Under the pieces are notes generated by a model, which saw only the letters and a list, made by a program, of their open reading frames with translations, did not search any database and was not told the origin of the DNA. A stretch of 64,000 nucleotides of DNA from an uncultured Alphaproteobacteria bacterium (lineage in GTDB: Bacteria; Pseudomonadota; Alphaproteobacteria; RF32; CAG-239): the NCBI GenBank assembly GCA_944390275.1, contig CALXPL010000002.1, forward strand, positions 239,983 through 303,982. The letters run 5' to 3'. The stretch's first letter is position 1, and every line of letters begins with the position of its first letter. The translations under genes were made by a program, and so were the position numbers. Positions 16,722-26,038 of the stretch are shown one piece after another.

Positions 16722-19193
16722 TCAATCAACAGGTTTTATATGCCAAATATGGTTTGCATATTCCATAATAGCCCTGTCCGATGAGAAATCTCCGATTCGA
16801 GCAACGTTAAGCAAAGCGCGCTTAGCCCATTCATCTTTATTTTGGTAATCTTTTTCAACTTGCTTGATAGTTGCACTAAAGGCATCCAAATCAGCAAGAA
16901 TGAAATAATAGTCGCGATTAACAAGTTCTTCAAAGATAGGCTTAAAGAGTAAGACATAATCTTTTTCGCAGAACATTGTTGAATTGACGGCGTTTAAGAT
17001 TCGTTTAATGTAGTCATTATTTTCATAAATACTACGAGGATCATAAGAAGCGCGTTTTTCATTTATTTGTTCTTCAGTAAGCCCAAAGAGGTAGAAATTA
17101 TCATAACCGACTTGTTCACGAATTTCGATGTTTGCACCATCAAGAGTTCCGACAGTTAAGGCTCCGTTAAGAGCGAGTTTCATATTTCCGGTACCTGATG
17201 CTTCAAAACCGGCTGTTGAAATTTGCAAACTGACATCAGCGGCAGGGAACATAATTTCAGCCAAAGAAACCTTATAATCAGGAATAAAGACGACTTTCAA
17301 CATATCATTGACGCGAGGATCATTGTTAATCACGTCAGCAACATTATTAATGAGTTTAATGATTAATTTTGCAAAATTATAAGAAGGAGCAGCTTTCCCG
17401 GCAAAGATATAAGTTTTTTTCGATAAAGGTTTTTGATTATCTTTAATAAGAGAAATATAGTCGCCGATAACTTGCAAAATGGTAAGCAGTTGACGTTTAT
17501 ATTCATGAATACGTTTTGCATGAACAATAAAGATACTGTCAGGATCGACCATAACACCGGTAGATTTGAAAATTGTTTTAATCAAGCGGGTTTTATTTTC
17601 AAATTTAACATTAGCAAATTCTTTCATAAATTTTTTGTCATCAACAAATTTTTCAAGTTTATGAAGATCTTCAAGATTTGTAACCCAACCATCGCCGATT
17701 CGAGAAGAAATCAAATCGGATAATCCATTATTTGCGTGGAGCAACCAACGTCGAGGTGTTATTCCATTAGTAACGTTAGTAAATTTCTCGGGCCAGAGTT
17801 CGTAGAATTCGGGAACGAGTTTTGTTTTAATTAATTCGGAATGCAAACGAGCCACTCCGTTAACGGAGAAAGAGCCGACGATAGACAAGTTTGCCATGCG
17901 AATAATTTGATCATCACCATTTCCACAGACAATAGAAAGTTTATTTAATTTTGACGAATCATCGCCGAATTTTGCTTTTGCAAATTCAATAAAGCGTCGA
18001 TTAATTTCATAAATAATTTGTAAGTGTCTAGGAAGAATATGACCTAAGATACGAGAAGGCCAAGTTTCTAAGGCTTCGGGTAGCAAGGTATGGTTAGTAT
18101 AAGCAAAGATTTTAGTAACAATATCCCACGCAGCATCCCATTCTTGTCCGTAGATATCCACCAATAAACGCATCATTTCGACGATAGCCAAGGCTGGATG
18201 AGTATCATTGAGTTGAATTCCGACATATTCGGGTAATTTATGAAAATCATTACTTTTTTCAAGGAAGCGTCGAATAATATCTTGAATAGCGCAAGAGACG
18301 AAGAAATATTGTTGAACAAGGCGCAGAGCTTTTCCGGATTCGACAGCATCGGAAGGGTAGAGGACTTTAGAAATAGTTTCTGTACCGATTTTATCTTTAA
18401 CGGCTTCCATATAACCGCCTTCATTAAAAATGTTTATATCAAGTTCATCATCGGTTTTTGCGGAGAAGAGACGAAGATAATTGACAGCTTTTCCATTATA
18501 GCCGACAACAGGAAAATCAAAAGGCACGCCATAAATATGTTTCGTATTCATCCAAATATAAGAATCTTGACCATTTGCGTTTTTGATAATTTCTACGTCA
18601 CCATAGATAGGAATAGTAACACTTCTATCATGACGAGCTACGAGCCAAGGAGAATTTTCTCCGAGCCAAGTGTCAGCTTGTTCGACTTGATATCCGTTTT
18701 CAAATTTTTGTTTAAAGAGACCGAATTGATAGTTGATGCCATAACCAAACCCAGGAAGCCCAAGAGATGCCATAGAGTCGAGATAACAAGCTGCTAACCG
18801 CCCTAGACCGCCATTTCCAAGAGCGGGATCGTATTCAGCATCGAAAATTTCTTTAAGACTAATCTCAGGGAAACCGTCAATTTTAATATTTTTAATAATA
18901 TCATATAAGCCGAGATTATGTAAATTATTTTCCAAGGAGCGTCCAATAAGGTATTCAATAGAGAGATAATAAATTCGTTTAGTGTTAACTTGATTATAGC
19001 GAGCAATGGTTTCATACATTTTATCCATGGCGAACTCTCGAACAGCCAAAGCAATAGCTTCAAGAGCTTCATCTTTATTAATTTCACAAGTTCGTTTTCC
19101 GATAAAATATTTAATATAATGTTCAATAGAAAGTTTTAAGCGGGCTTTATCAATTTCGTTGATAATATTGTTAGCGGCGTCTTTTTTCTTCAC
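16722..19193 (-). CDS. glgP: Glycogen/starch/alpha-glucan phosphorylase
   Basis: 823 residues, full family length. The start is GTG 19193 behind AGGAGA. Motifs: YLSIEYLIGRSLENNL, EYDPALGNGGLGRLAACYLDS, the catalytic-site HAKRIHEYKRQL, and the pyridoxal-phosphate lysine region EASGTGNMKLALNGALT near residue ~660. The enzyme releases glucose-1-phosphate from alpha-1,4-glucan using orthophosphate. It stands alone, convergent with the flagellar operon and divergent from tolC. No other glycogen genes are in this window, so glycogen metabolism elsewhere in the genome is implied. Confidence 0.97.
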   Translation of the reverse strand: MKKKDAANNIINEIDKARLKLSIEHYIKYFIGKRTCEINKDEALEAIALAVREFAMDKMYETIARYNQVNTKRIYYLSIEYLIGRSLENNLHNLGLYDIIKNIKIDGFPEISLKEIFDAEYDPALGNGGLGRLAACYLDSMASLGLPGFGYGINYQFGLFKQKFENGYQVEQADTWLGENSPWLVARHDRSVTIPIYGDVEIIKNANGQDSYIWMNTKHIYGVPFDFPVVGYNGKAVNYLRLFSAKTDDELDINIFNEGGYMEAVKDKIGTETISKVLYPSDAVESGKALRLVQQYFFVSCAIQDIIRRFLEKSNDFHKLPEYVGIQLNDTHPALAIVEMMRLLVDIYGQEWDAAWDIVTKIFAYTNHTLLPEALETWPSRILGHILPRHLQIIYEINRRFIEFAKAKFGDDSSKLNKLSIVCGNGDDQIIRMANLSIVGSFSVNGVARLHSELIKTKLVPEFYELWPEKFTNVTNGITPRRWLLHANNGLSDLISSRIGDGWVTNLEDLHKLEKFVDDKKFMKEFANVKFENKTRLIKTIFKSTGVMVDPDSIFIVHAKRIHEYKRQLLTILQVIGDYISLIKDNQKPLSKKTYIFAGKAAPSYNFAKLIIKLINNVADVINNDPRVNDMLKVVFIPDYKVSLAEIMFPAADVSLQISTAGFEASGTGNMKLALNGALTVGTLDGANIEIREQVGYDNFYLFGLTEEQINEKRASYDPRSIYENNDYIKRILNAVNSTMFCEKDYVLLFKPIFEELVNRDYYFILADLDAFSATIKQVEKDYQNKDEWAKRALLNVARIGDFSSDRAIMEYANHIWHIKPVD

Positions 19194-19386
19194 GAGATTT
19201 TCTCCTAAAGTTAAACATACAAATTTATCCCAAGTATAAGATTGAATTGTTTGAAATATGGTTAATAGATACTAATTAAAGAAAAAAACAATTTGTTATC
19301 ATTTTTTTTAGAAATAACATTGCATAATAAAAACAAAGTTAATAAAATGCAAAATAAAGAGAACTATGTAATTTAAGGTGAGGTTT

Positions 19387-20754
19387 ATGAAAAAAAGATT
19401 TTTAACAGCACTAATGGTAGCTACGGCAATAGGTGGATTTATTGGAAATGCAAATGCCGAAGATATTTTTACGGCAATGAGTTCAGCTTATAAAACGAAC
19501 CCAACGTTGCAAGCACAAAGAGCAAATTTGCGTTCTGTTGATGAAAATGTAGCAATCGCAAAATCAGGATATAGACCGACAATATCATTAAATGGAGGAT
19601 ATAGCGATTCGAATGTTAATGACGATTCGAATTCAGCGAATGAAGGCGGAGATACAACAAGTTTGTCGGCAAAAATTAGTCAGCCGATATTTAGCGGTTT
19701 CCAAACGGTAAATTCAGTAAAATCAGCAGATAGTTATGTTCAAGCCGAACAGAATAATTTAATGAATACCGAACAAAATGTTTTGTTGGAAGCCTCGACA
19801 GCGTATTTGGATGTTTTAAGAGATGTAGCTATAGTGGATTTACAGAAAAATAATGAAAAACTGTTAAAGAAAAGATTAGACGAAACAATCGAGAGATTTA
19901 ATGTCGGAGAGGTAACAAGAACAGACGTATCGCAAGCAAAAGCAAGATACTCGAGTGCACAAGCAGAGAGGATAAGTTCGGAAGGAGATTTGGAAGCGTC
20001 AAAAGCAATTTATGCAAAAATAATAGGAAATGAACCGGAAAATCTAAAAGAGCCGGAAAATGTGAATAAATTGCTTCCGAAGACCTATAAAGATGCTTAT
20101 GACTACGCACGGGTATATAATTACTCCATACAGCGAGCAAAATATATGTTAGATTCAAAAAACTATGATGTTGCAAGCAATACAGGTGCATTATTACCAC
20201 AAGTAAGTTTGGATGGGGTAGCCTCTCATACGGAAAGTGACGGAAGCCAATATGGTAGTGATCAAACAGTTGATAATGTTGAGTGGAGTGTGAATATGAG
20301 CATTCCGTTGTATGAAGGAGGAGCAACACGCGCAAAAATCCGTCAAAGTAAATATTTGAAATGGGAGGCACAAGAACAAGTTTTGGAAGCAGAACGAGCA
20401 GTCCAATCTGATGTTAAAAGTGCTTGGGAATATAAGAATGCCAATGAGGCTCAGCTAAAGTCAATTAAAGACCAAATAAAAGCAAACGAAGTAGCCCTAG
20501 ATGGAGTTCAAAAAGAAGAAGCACTTGGTAATCGTACAATTTTAGATGTTTTAAACGCATACCAAGAATTACTGAATTCTAAGGTTGAAGAAGTCAAGGC
20601 AAAAAGAAATTACTATGTCGCTTCAATGAATTTGCTTATGGCTATGGGAAAATTGACCGCCAAAGATCTAAATTTAAATGTTGACTTATACGATGCAAAG
20701 AAACATTATGAAGAAACAAAGGATAAATGGTTTTCAATATCGGTAGATAAATAG
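19387..20754 (+). CDS. tolC: TolC-family outer-membrane efflux/secretion channel
   Basis: 455 residues from ATG 19387, chosen over GTG 19378 because AAGGTGAGG sits before it. Signal peptide ~1-24 (ends ANA). Two TolC repeats are visible: first AMSSAYKTNPTLQAQRANLR and GYRPTISLNGGY, second YNYSIQRAKYMLDSKNYDV and GALLPQVSLDG. Both have long coiled-coil regions (VLLEASTAYLDVLRDVAIV; AERAVQSDVKSAWEYK). It forms the trimeric outer-membrane duct for type I secretion or RND efflux. It is 14 bp ahead of the PopZ-like gene, then valS, a gene order known from alphaproteobacteria. Confidence 0.95.
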   Translation: MKKRFLTALMVATAIGGFIGNANAEDIFTAMSSAYKTNPTLQAQRANLRSVDENVAIAKSGYRPTISLNGGYSDSNVNDDSNSANEGGDTTSLSAKISQPIFSGFQTVNSVKSADSYVQAEQNNLMNTEQNVLLEASTAYLDVLRDVAIVDLQKNNEKLLKKRLDETIERFNVGEVTRTDVSQAKARYSSAQAERISSEGDLEASKAIYAKIIGNEPENLKEPENVNKLLPKTYKDAYDYARVYNYSIQRAKYMLDSKNYDVASNTGALLPQVSLDGVASHTESDGSQYGSDQTVDNVEWSVNMSIPLYEGGATRAKIRQSKYLKWEAQEQVLEAERAVQSDVKSAWEYKNANEAQLKSIKDQIKANEVALDGVQKEEALGNRTILDVLNAYQELLNSKVEEVKAKRNYYVASMNLLMAMGKLTAKDLNLNVDLYDAKKHYEETKDKWFSISVDK

Positions 20755-20768
20755 AAAAGGATAGCAGA

Positions 20769-22232
20769 ATGGCAGATACAAATGAAGAAGAACTATCCAT
20801 GGAAGAAATACTATCTTCCATAAAAGGCATTCTTTCAGAAGGAGAAGAAAAGGCCGAAGCCCCAAAAGAAGAAGTAGCGAACAGAGAAGAAACAGATTCG
20901 CAGGATGAAGATGTCTATGATTTATCTGCCTCAATGATAGTAGATGTTAACCAAAAAACAGGAGAGACAACATCATCCATAGATGATAAAATAGAGGATT
21001 TTTCTCAAAATCAAACAGAAGAGTTACCTACACTTAAAGAAACAGAAACATTAGAACCGGAAACAGAAAAAGAAGATATATCGGTTGCTGAAGAAAGCGT
21101 AAAAACTTCAGAAATGCCTATGATAGAAGAAATACTGAAAGAAGCCAATCAAGAGGGTATAACTAAAGAAGTCAAAGATATTTCGGAAGTTGAGGAAATA
21201 GAAAAGACAAATGTTTCACTATTGAATAGTGAAGGCAATGAAGTTAGTACTACAGAAACAAAAGACGAAGATTTTGGAACAATTGATGTTGATTCAGAAC
21301 CGATATATATGGATGACGAAGATTACGTTCCAAGTGAAAATAAAAAAATAGGAAGTCTAGAAGTAGAAGAGATAAATATCGATGTTGATTCTGAGCCAAT
21401 ATATGAGGAAGGTGAAAATAGAAACCCGATAGATATAGATGCTGAAGTTGGAAAAGAGGAAACAGCAGAGGTTCAAGATGAAGAAGATGTATCGGTTCAA
21501 AAAGACGAAGGAGAACCGAGAGACGTTGAAATTGAAAACCTGATAGATATAGATGCTGAAGATAGAGAAGAGAAAGCAGTAGAACTTCAAAATGAAGAAG
21601 ATGTATCGGTTCAAAAAGACGAAGGAGAACCGAGAGACGTTGAAATTGAAAACCTGATAGATATAGATGCTGAAGATAGAGAAGAGGAAACAGCGGAGGT
21701 TCAAGATGAAGAAGATGTATCGGTTCAAAAAGACGAAAGTGAATCGAGAAACATGGAAATTGAAGATCAGATAGATGTTGAAGTTGAAGATAAAGAGAAT
21801 CAAAACACGAAATATCAAGGCGAAGAAGAGCTTCATACTCCAGTTATAGAAGAAAAACAAGAAAGAGTTAATGTATATTCGAAAAAAGAAGAAAAAAATG
21901 AGATTCAAGATGTTTCATCGGAGATAATTGATAATTTTGCGCAAATGTTTAACGGTACAAATTCGCAATCAAATATCCCCGCAGCAACGAAACAAACATC
22001 ATTAGGCAATGGTAATTTAACAATAGAAACATTAGTAAAAGAAGTTATAGCAGAAAGCATAAAGCCGGTAGTAGAAGATGCTGTCAGCAAATTAGATGAC
22101 AACATATTGCAAGCCGTAAAAGAAGAAATAAGCGCTGTTGCTAAAGAATGGGTTAATCAAAATCTGCAAAACACAATTGAAGAAGTTGTCAAAGAAGAAG
22201 TAAGACGAGTGATTGCAAAGGTTGGTTCGTAA
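20769..22232 (+). CDS. PopZ-like (DUF2497) polar organizing protein with repetitive acidic centre
   Basis: 487 residues. The N-terminal helix EELSMEEILSSIKGILSE and the C-terminal helices (TIETLVKEVIAESIKPVVED; WVNQNLQNTIEEVVKEEVRR) are the two conserved parts of the PopZ/DUF2497 family. Between them lies a long, highly acidic disordered linker containing three 38-residue repeats (EEDVSVQKDE, then IENLIDIDAE in the first two). PopZ self-assembles at cell poles and tethers ParB-bound chromosome origins and cell-cycle factors in Caulobacter; its acidic linker controls condensate fluidity. Caulobacter PopZ is ~180 residues, so this linker is greatly enlarged. The tolC-popZ-valS order supports orthology. 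Function here is inferred. Confidence 0.82.
   Translation: MADTNEEELSMEEILSSIKGILSEGEEKAEAPKEEVANREETDSQDEDVYDLSASMIVDVNQKTGETTSSIDDKIEDFSQNQTEELPTLKETETLEPETEKEDISVAEESVKTSEMPMIEEILKEANQEGITKEVKDISEVEEIEKTNVSLLNSEGNEVSTTETKDEDFGTIDVDSEPIYMDDEDYVPSENKKIGSLEVEEINIDVDSEPIYEEGENRNPIDIDAEVGKEETAEVQDEEDVSVQKDEGEPRDVEIENLIDIDAEDREEKAVELQNEEDVSVQKDEGEPRDVEIENLIDIDAEDREEETAEVQDEEDVSVQKDESESRNMEIEDQIDVEVEDKENQNTKYQGEEELHTPVIEEKQERVNVYSKKEEKNEIQDVSSEIIDNFAQMFNGTNSQSNIPAATKQTSLGNGNLTIETLVKEVIAESIKPVVEDAVSKLDDNILQAVKEEISAVAKEWVNQNLQNTIEEVVKEEVRRVIAKVGS
21444..21785 (+). repeat. Three tandem 114-bp repeats inside the PopZ-like gene
   Basis: Units begin at 21444, 21558 and 21672; the marker ATCGGT recurs at 21491, 21605 and 21719, an exact 114-bp period. 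Units 1 and 2 share a long identical stretch through the second half, while unit 3 has diverged near its end. The period is a multiple of three, so gain or loss of units keeps the frame. Confidence 0.9.
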
Positions 22233-22261
22233 GGTCATAGGCTGAACCGACCTCAAAGGAT

Positions 22262-22294
22262 AATGCTCTCAAACGGAAGTTTTGGGAGCATTTT
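22262..22294 (+). terminator. Terminator after the tolC-popZ operon
   Basis: A 12-bp stem (22262-22273 with 22281-22292) followed by TTTT. A second inverted repeat (GGTTGGTTC with GAACCGACC) straddles the popZ stop codon just upstream. Confidence 0.75.
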
Positions 22295-22360
22295 GCGGTT
22301 TACATATCAAAAAAAGAATGCTAATAATCAAACAATTAAACAACAAAATGGATTAGATAA

Positions 22361-24997
22361 ATGTTAGAAAAGAATTACACACCAAAAGATTTTGAAGAAG
22401 AAATATACAAAGATTGGGAAGAAAGCGGAGATTTTCAACCGGATATGCGTTCAAGTAAGGATGCTTTTTCAATAGTTATTCCTCCGCCGAATGTAACAGG
22501 TGTCTTGCATATGGGACATGCTTTAGATAATACCTTGCAAGATATTTTAATACGTTATAACCGCATGCAGGGTAAAAAAGTCTTGTGGCAGCCCGGAATG
22601 GATCATGCGGGAATAGCCACACAAATGGTTGTTGAAAGAAATTTAGCCAAAGAAGGTATAAGCCGACATGATTTAGGTCGTGAAAAATTTATCGAAACGG
22701 TTTGGCAATGGAAAGAAAAATCCGGCGGAACAATATGCAAACAATTAAGAAGACTGGGAGCGTCATGTGATTGGTCAAGAGCCAGATTTACAATGGATGA
22801 AGGGCTAAGCCGCGCCGTTCGCAAAATATTTGTACACTTGTATAAAGATGGCTTGATATATAAAGCAAAAAAATTGGTAAATTGGGATTCAAAATTCATG
22901 ACGGCAGTTTCTGATTTGGAAGTTGTCCAAAAAGAAACCGTAGGCAAGATGTACTACTATAAATATCCGATAGAGGGTAGTGCTAATGAATTTGTTCACA
23001 TTGCCACGACAAGACCGGAAACAATGTTCGGAGATACAGCTGTAGCCATATCTAAGGATAATGAAAAATTAAAGCAGTTGATAGGTAAAAATTGTATTAT
23101 TCCGATAATTAATAAAGTAATACCGATAATAGCCGACGAGCATGCTGATCCGGAAAAAGGTACCGGAGCCGTAAAAATAACGCCGGCACACGATTTTAAT
23201 GACTTTGAGGTCGGGAAACGCCATAATTTGCCGTTAGTCAATATTTTGAATCCGGATGCTACGCTAAATGAAAATACGCCGTTTGCAGGATTGAGCACAA
23301 TGGAAGCAAGAAGCAAGACTATTGAGAAGCTAACGGAACTTGGCTATATGGAAAAAATAGAAGACCATCCGATGGTCATTCCATACGGAGATCGTTCAGG
23401 GGTTATTATTGAACCGTTAATGACGGATCAATGGTTTGTTGATGCTCCCGTTTTGGCTAAGGAAGCCATTAGGGTTGTTGAAGAAGGCAAAATGGAATTT
23501 GTTCCCAAAAGTTACGAAAAGACCTATTTTGAATGGATGAGAAACATTCAACCATGGTGCATATCGCGTCAACTGTGGTGGGGACATCAAATGCCGATAT
23601 GGTATGGACCGGATGAAACAATTTTCTGTGAAGAAACGGAAGCAGAAGCTCAAGCGGCAGCAGAAAAGCATTATGGAAAAGCTGTTGAATTAAGAAGAGA
23701 AACAGATGTTCTTGATACATGGTTTTCGTCAGGGCTCTGGGCATTTTCAACATTGGGTTGGCCGGATAAGACAGAGTATTTAGAAACATTTTACCCGACA
23801 TCGGTTTTGGTAACGGGATTTGACATCATCTTTTTCTGGGTAGCACGTATGATGATGATGAGCATGTATATGATGAAAGAAGTTCCGTTTAAGAAGGCTT
23901 ATATTCATGGCTTAGTTCGAGATGAACATGGTCAAAAGATGTCAAAATCCAAAGGCAATACGGTCGATCCTATGGAAACAATAGAAAAATATGGAGCAGA
24001 TGCACTGAGATTTTTCATGGCAGCCATGGAGACACAAGGTCGTGATATTAATATGTCAGAATCTCGTATTGCCGGCTACCGCAATTTTGCTACAAAATTG
24101 TGGAATGCCGCTCGCTTTGGTGAAATGAACGAGTGTAAAACGGTAGAAGGTTTTGATGAAACACAAGTTAACTTGGCGGTTAACCAGTGGATTATCGCAA
24201 AGGCAAAAGAGGCAACAAAAGAAGTTACACAAAATCTGGATAACTTCCGTTTCTCAGATGCGGCTAATTCAGTATATCAATTTGTATGGGGATCTTTCTG
24301 CGATTGGTATATCGAGATGATAAAACCATTATTATACGGAGAAAATGAGGCTGATAAAACAGAAACACGAGCAACTTTTGCGTGGGTATTAGATAGAATA
24401 TTAGTCATTCTTCATCCGTTTATGCCGTTTATTACAACGCAGTTATGGAATAACACGGCAGAAAGAAGCGTAAAACTGATTAAAGCGCCATGGCCGAAAA
24501 AAGAACAAATTGATGAAAGTGTTATGCATAAAGTAGATTGGGCAATAGATTTGATAAGCGATATTCGTTCTTTGCGAGCCGAAATGAATTTGCCGGCAGG
24601 AGCAAAATTAACGGTTTATCTGAAGGATATGAACAATCAATCAAAGCAAAACATGAAGGAATTCAGAACGATAATTTGTTCATTGTCGCGTTTAGAGAAG
24701 TTGGAAGAGTTTAGCGGAGAAATTACACCGGATATGGTGCAAAGTGTTTTCAAAGAAGGCGCAATTTTACTTCCGTTAAAAGGAGTAGTAGATTTTGCTG
24801 CAGAAAAGGAACGCCTGCGTAAAGAACTTGAAGGATTAAATAAAAGACTAGAAGGATATGCAAAAAAATTAAATAATCCGTCCTTTGTCGATAAAGCACC
24901 GGCAACGGTCGTAGATGAAGAAAAACGCCGTCAGTCTGAGGCTTTAGAAAGCAAAGCTAAAGTAGAGGCCGCCTTGCAAAGAATAGTAAATTTGTAG
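22361..24997 (+). CDS. valS: Valine-tRNA ligase
   Basis: 878 residues. Class I signatures: PPPNVTGVLHMGHALDNT (HIGH motif, HMGH at 50-53) and KMSKSKGNTVDP (~526-537). The editing domain region includes TTRPETMFGDTAVA, and the anticodon-binding domain SFCDWYIEMIKP. A C-terminal coiled-coil arm (EKERLRKELEGLNKRLEGYA) typical of ValRS is present. It charges tRNA-Val in the cytoplasm. It follows the PopZ-like gene, a conserved neighbourhood, but a terminator and 128 bp separate them, so it likely has its own promoter. It ends in a strong terminator. Confidence 0.98.
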   Translation: MLEKNYTPKDFEEEIYKDWEESGDFQPDMRSSKDAFSIVIPPPNVTGVLHMGHALDNTLQDILIRYNRMQGKKVLWQPGMDHAGIATQMVVERNLAKEGISRHDLGREKFIETVWQWKEKSGGTICKQLRRLGASCDWSRARFTMDEGLSRAVRKIFVHLYKDGLIYKAKKLVNWDSKFMTAVSDLEVVQKETVGKMYYYKYPIEGSANEFVHIATTRPETMFGDTAVAISKDNEKLKQLIGKNCIIPIINKVIPIIADEHADPEKGTGAVKITPAHDFNDFEVGKRHNLPLVNILNPDATLNENTPFAGLSTMEARSKTIEKLTELGYMEKIEDHPMVIPYGDRSGVIIEPLMTDQWFVDAPVLAKEAIRVVEEGKMEFVPKSYEKTYFEWMRNIQPWCISRQLWWGHQMPIWYGPDETIFCEETEAEAQAAAEKHYGKAVELRRETDVLDTWFSSGLWAFSTLGWPDKTEYLETFYPTSVLVTGFDIIFFWVARMMMMSMYMMKEVPFKKAYIHGLVRDEHGQKMSKSKGNTVDPMETIEKYGADALRFFMAAMETQGRDINMSESRIAGYRNFATKLWNAARFGEMNECKTVEGFDETQVNLAVNQWIIAKAKEATKEVTQNLDNFRFSDAANSVYQFVWGSFCDWYIEMIKPLLYGENEADKTETRATFAWVLDRILVILHPFMPFITTQLWNNTAERSVKLIKAPWPKKEQIDESVMHKVDWAIDLISDIRSLRAEMNLPAGAKLTVYLKDMNNQSKQNMKEFRTIICSLSRLEKLEEFSGEITPDMVQSVFKEGAILLPLKGVVDFAAEKERLRKELEGLNKRLEGYAKKLNNPSFVDKAPATVVDEEKRRQSEALESKAKVEAALQRIVNL

Positions 24998-25007
24998 CAA
25001 AGAGAAA

Positions 25008-25040
25008 AAGAGCACTTTAATAAAAGTGCTCTTTTTTTGA
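25008..25040 (+). terminator. Terminator after valS
   Basis: An 11-bp stem AAGAGCACTTT/AAAGTGCTCTT followed by a T-run. Confidence 0.85.
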
Positions 25041-25102
25041 AATAGAAATGACTTTATTTTTGTCTAGAAGAATGTTATGATAAAAATAAAGAAGGAGCAA
25101 AA

Positions 25103-26032
25103 ATGAAGAATGAATTTGATGTTTCTCCTCTAAAGAAGAAAATGATTCAAGAAGAATATTTAAAGAAAGTCCAAAGAGGAAAAACACCGACAAAAGAAAA
25201 ACATTTAACAATACTGACGGGTCTTCCGGGAAGTGGAAAAACGACCATGTCAGAAAAATTGCTTAAAGAAGATAAAAATCAAGTTGTATTAGGCAGCGAT
25301 GATTTTTATGCGTTGTTTCCAAATATTTTTGAATTATATAAAAAATATCCAAGCAGTTTAAATAGTAAAGAAGCCAGTGCGCAAGAGCATGATAGGGTAG
25401 AAGATTTTGTCTGTGAGAATTTTGATGAGGTATTTGCGAAAACGATGGCGCAAGGGTACAATATCATCGCTGATATTCAAACAAATGATTCTTTGTTAGT
25501 TTACATCAAGATAGCGCAAGAGCTAGGGTATAAAGTTGATGTAAAATTTATGACAGCTCCCAAAAGACAAATAGAAACGAATATTGTTTCAAGACATATG
25601 CAAGGAGTATATCGTTTTGAACAAGCCTTGTCAGGAAAATTACCGCAAACGGGAGCTAACATTCCACACCATTTTTCCCAATTAAGAATTCCCTCAAGTT
25701 ATGTTGAAGAGATAAAATCAGTCTTGAAAAGAATTGAAAAGCAAGGAGCCGGATTAGAAGTTATCAATGGAATAAATGAGCAAATATTATATTCCGGAGA
25801 AAAAAATAAAAATCCAGCAGAAGTTTTTGAACAAGAACTCAATCGAGATTTAAGCACACAAGAACGATTGCATCAAAAATCGCAATTGGCCAAGATTCGA
25901 TTATTGTCCAAAAGGATAACGCTTCGTAAGGAGTCATGGAAGACGACGCAACGCTCACAATCAAGAGATTATAGTGCACAAGTCGGTCATGAAAAATATT
26001 ATCAGCACGTTATCAATAATCTGGAGAGATGA
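25103..26032 (+). CDS. Zeta-toxin-like P-loop kinase, no adjacent antitoxin
   Basis: 309 residues. Walker A TILTGLPGSGKTTMSEKL (loop at ~40-48), then VLGSDDFYALFP (~63-72), ASAQEHDRVEDFV and YNIIADIQTND. This order (P-loop, Asp-containing DxF block, His/Arg helix, I-D-T block) is that of zeta toxins, which phosphorylate UDP-N-acetylglucosamine and block cell-wall synthesis, and of related kinases of unknown substrate. The C-terminal ~120 residues are helical and basic, outside the core. An epsilon-type antitoxin would be a ~90-residue gene just upstream; none is present between valS and this gene. It may therefore be a non-toxic relative or be controlled in trans. Its stop is 6 bp from that of the convergent surface locus B. 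Confidence 0.75.
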   Translation: MKNEFDVSPLKKKMIQEEYLKKVQRGKTPTKEKHLTILTGLPGSGKTTMSEKLLKEDKNQVVLGSDDFYALFPNIFELYKKYPSSLNSKEASAQEHDRVEDFVCENFDEVFAKTMAQGYNIIADIQTNDSLLVYIKIAQELGYKVDVKFMTAPKRQIETNIVSRHMQGVYRFEQALSGKLPQTGANIPHHFSQLRIPSSYVEEIKSVLKRIEKQGAGLEVINGINEQILYSGEKNKNPAEVFEQELNRDLSTQERLHQKSQLAKIRLLSKRITLRKESWKTTQRSQSRDYSAQVGHEKYYQHVINNLER

Positions 26033-26038
26033 TAAAAT

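Noticed and set aside
18240..18797. Plus-strand 185-codon frame inside glgP
   Set aside because: It is antisense to a fully conserved glycogen phosphorylase and has no supporting motifs.
21357..21908. Minus-strand 183-codon frame across the PopZ-like gene
   Set aside because: It is the complement of the acidic repeats and reads as Phe/Ile-rich low-complexity text with no start signal; the plus-strand gene has conserved ends.
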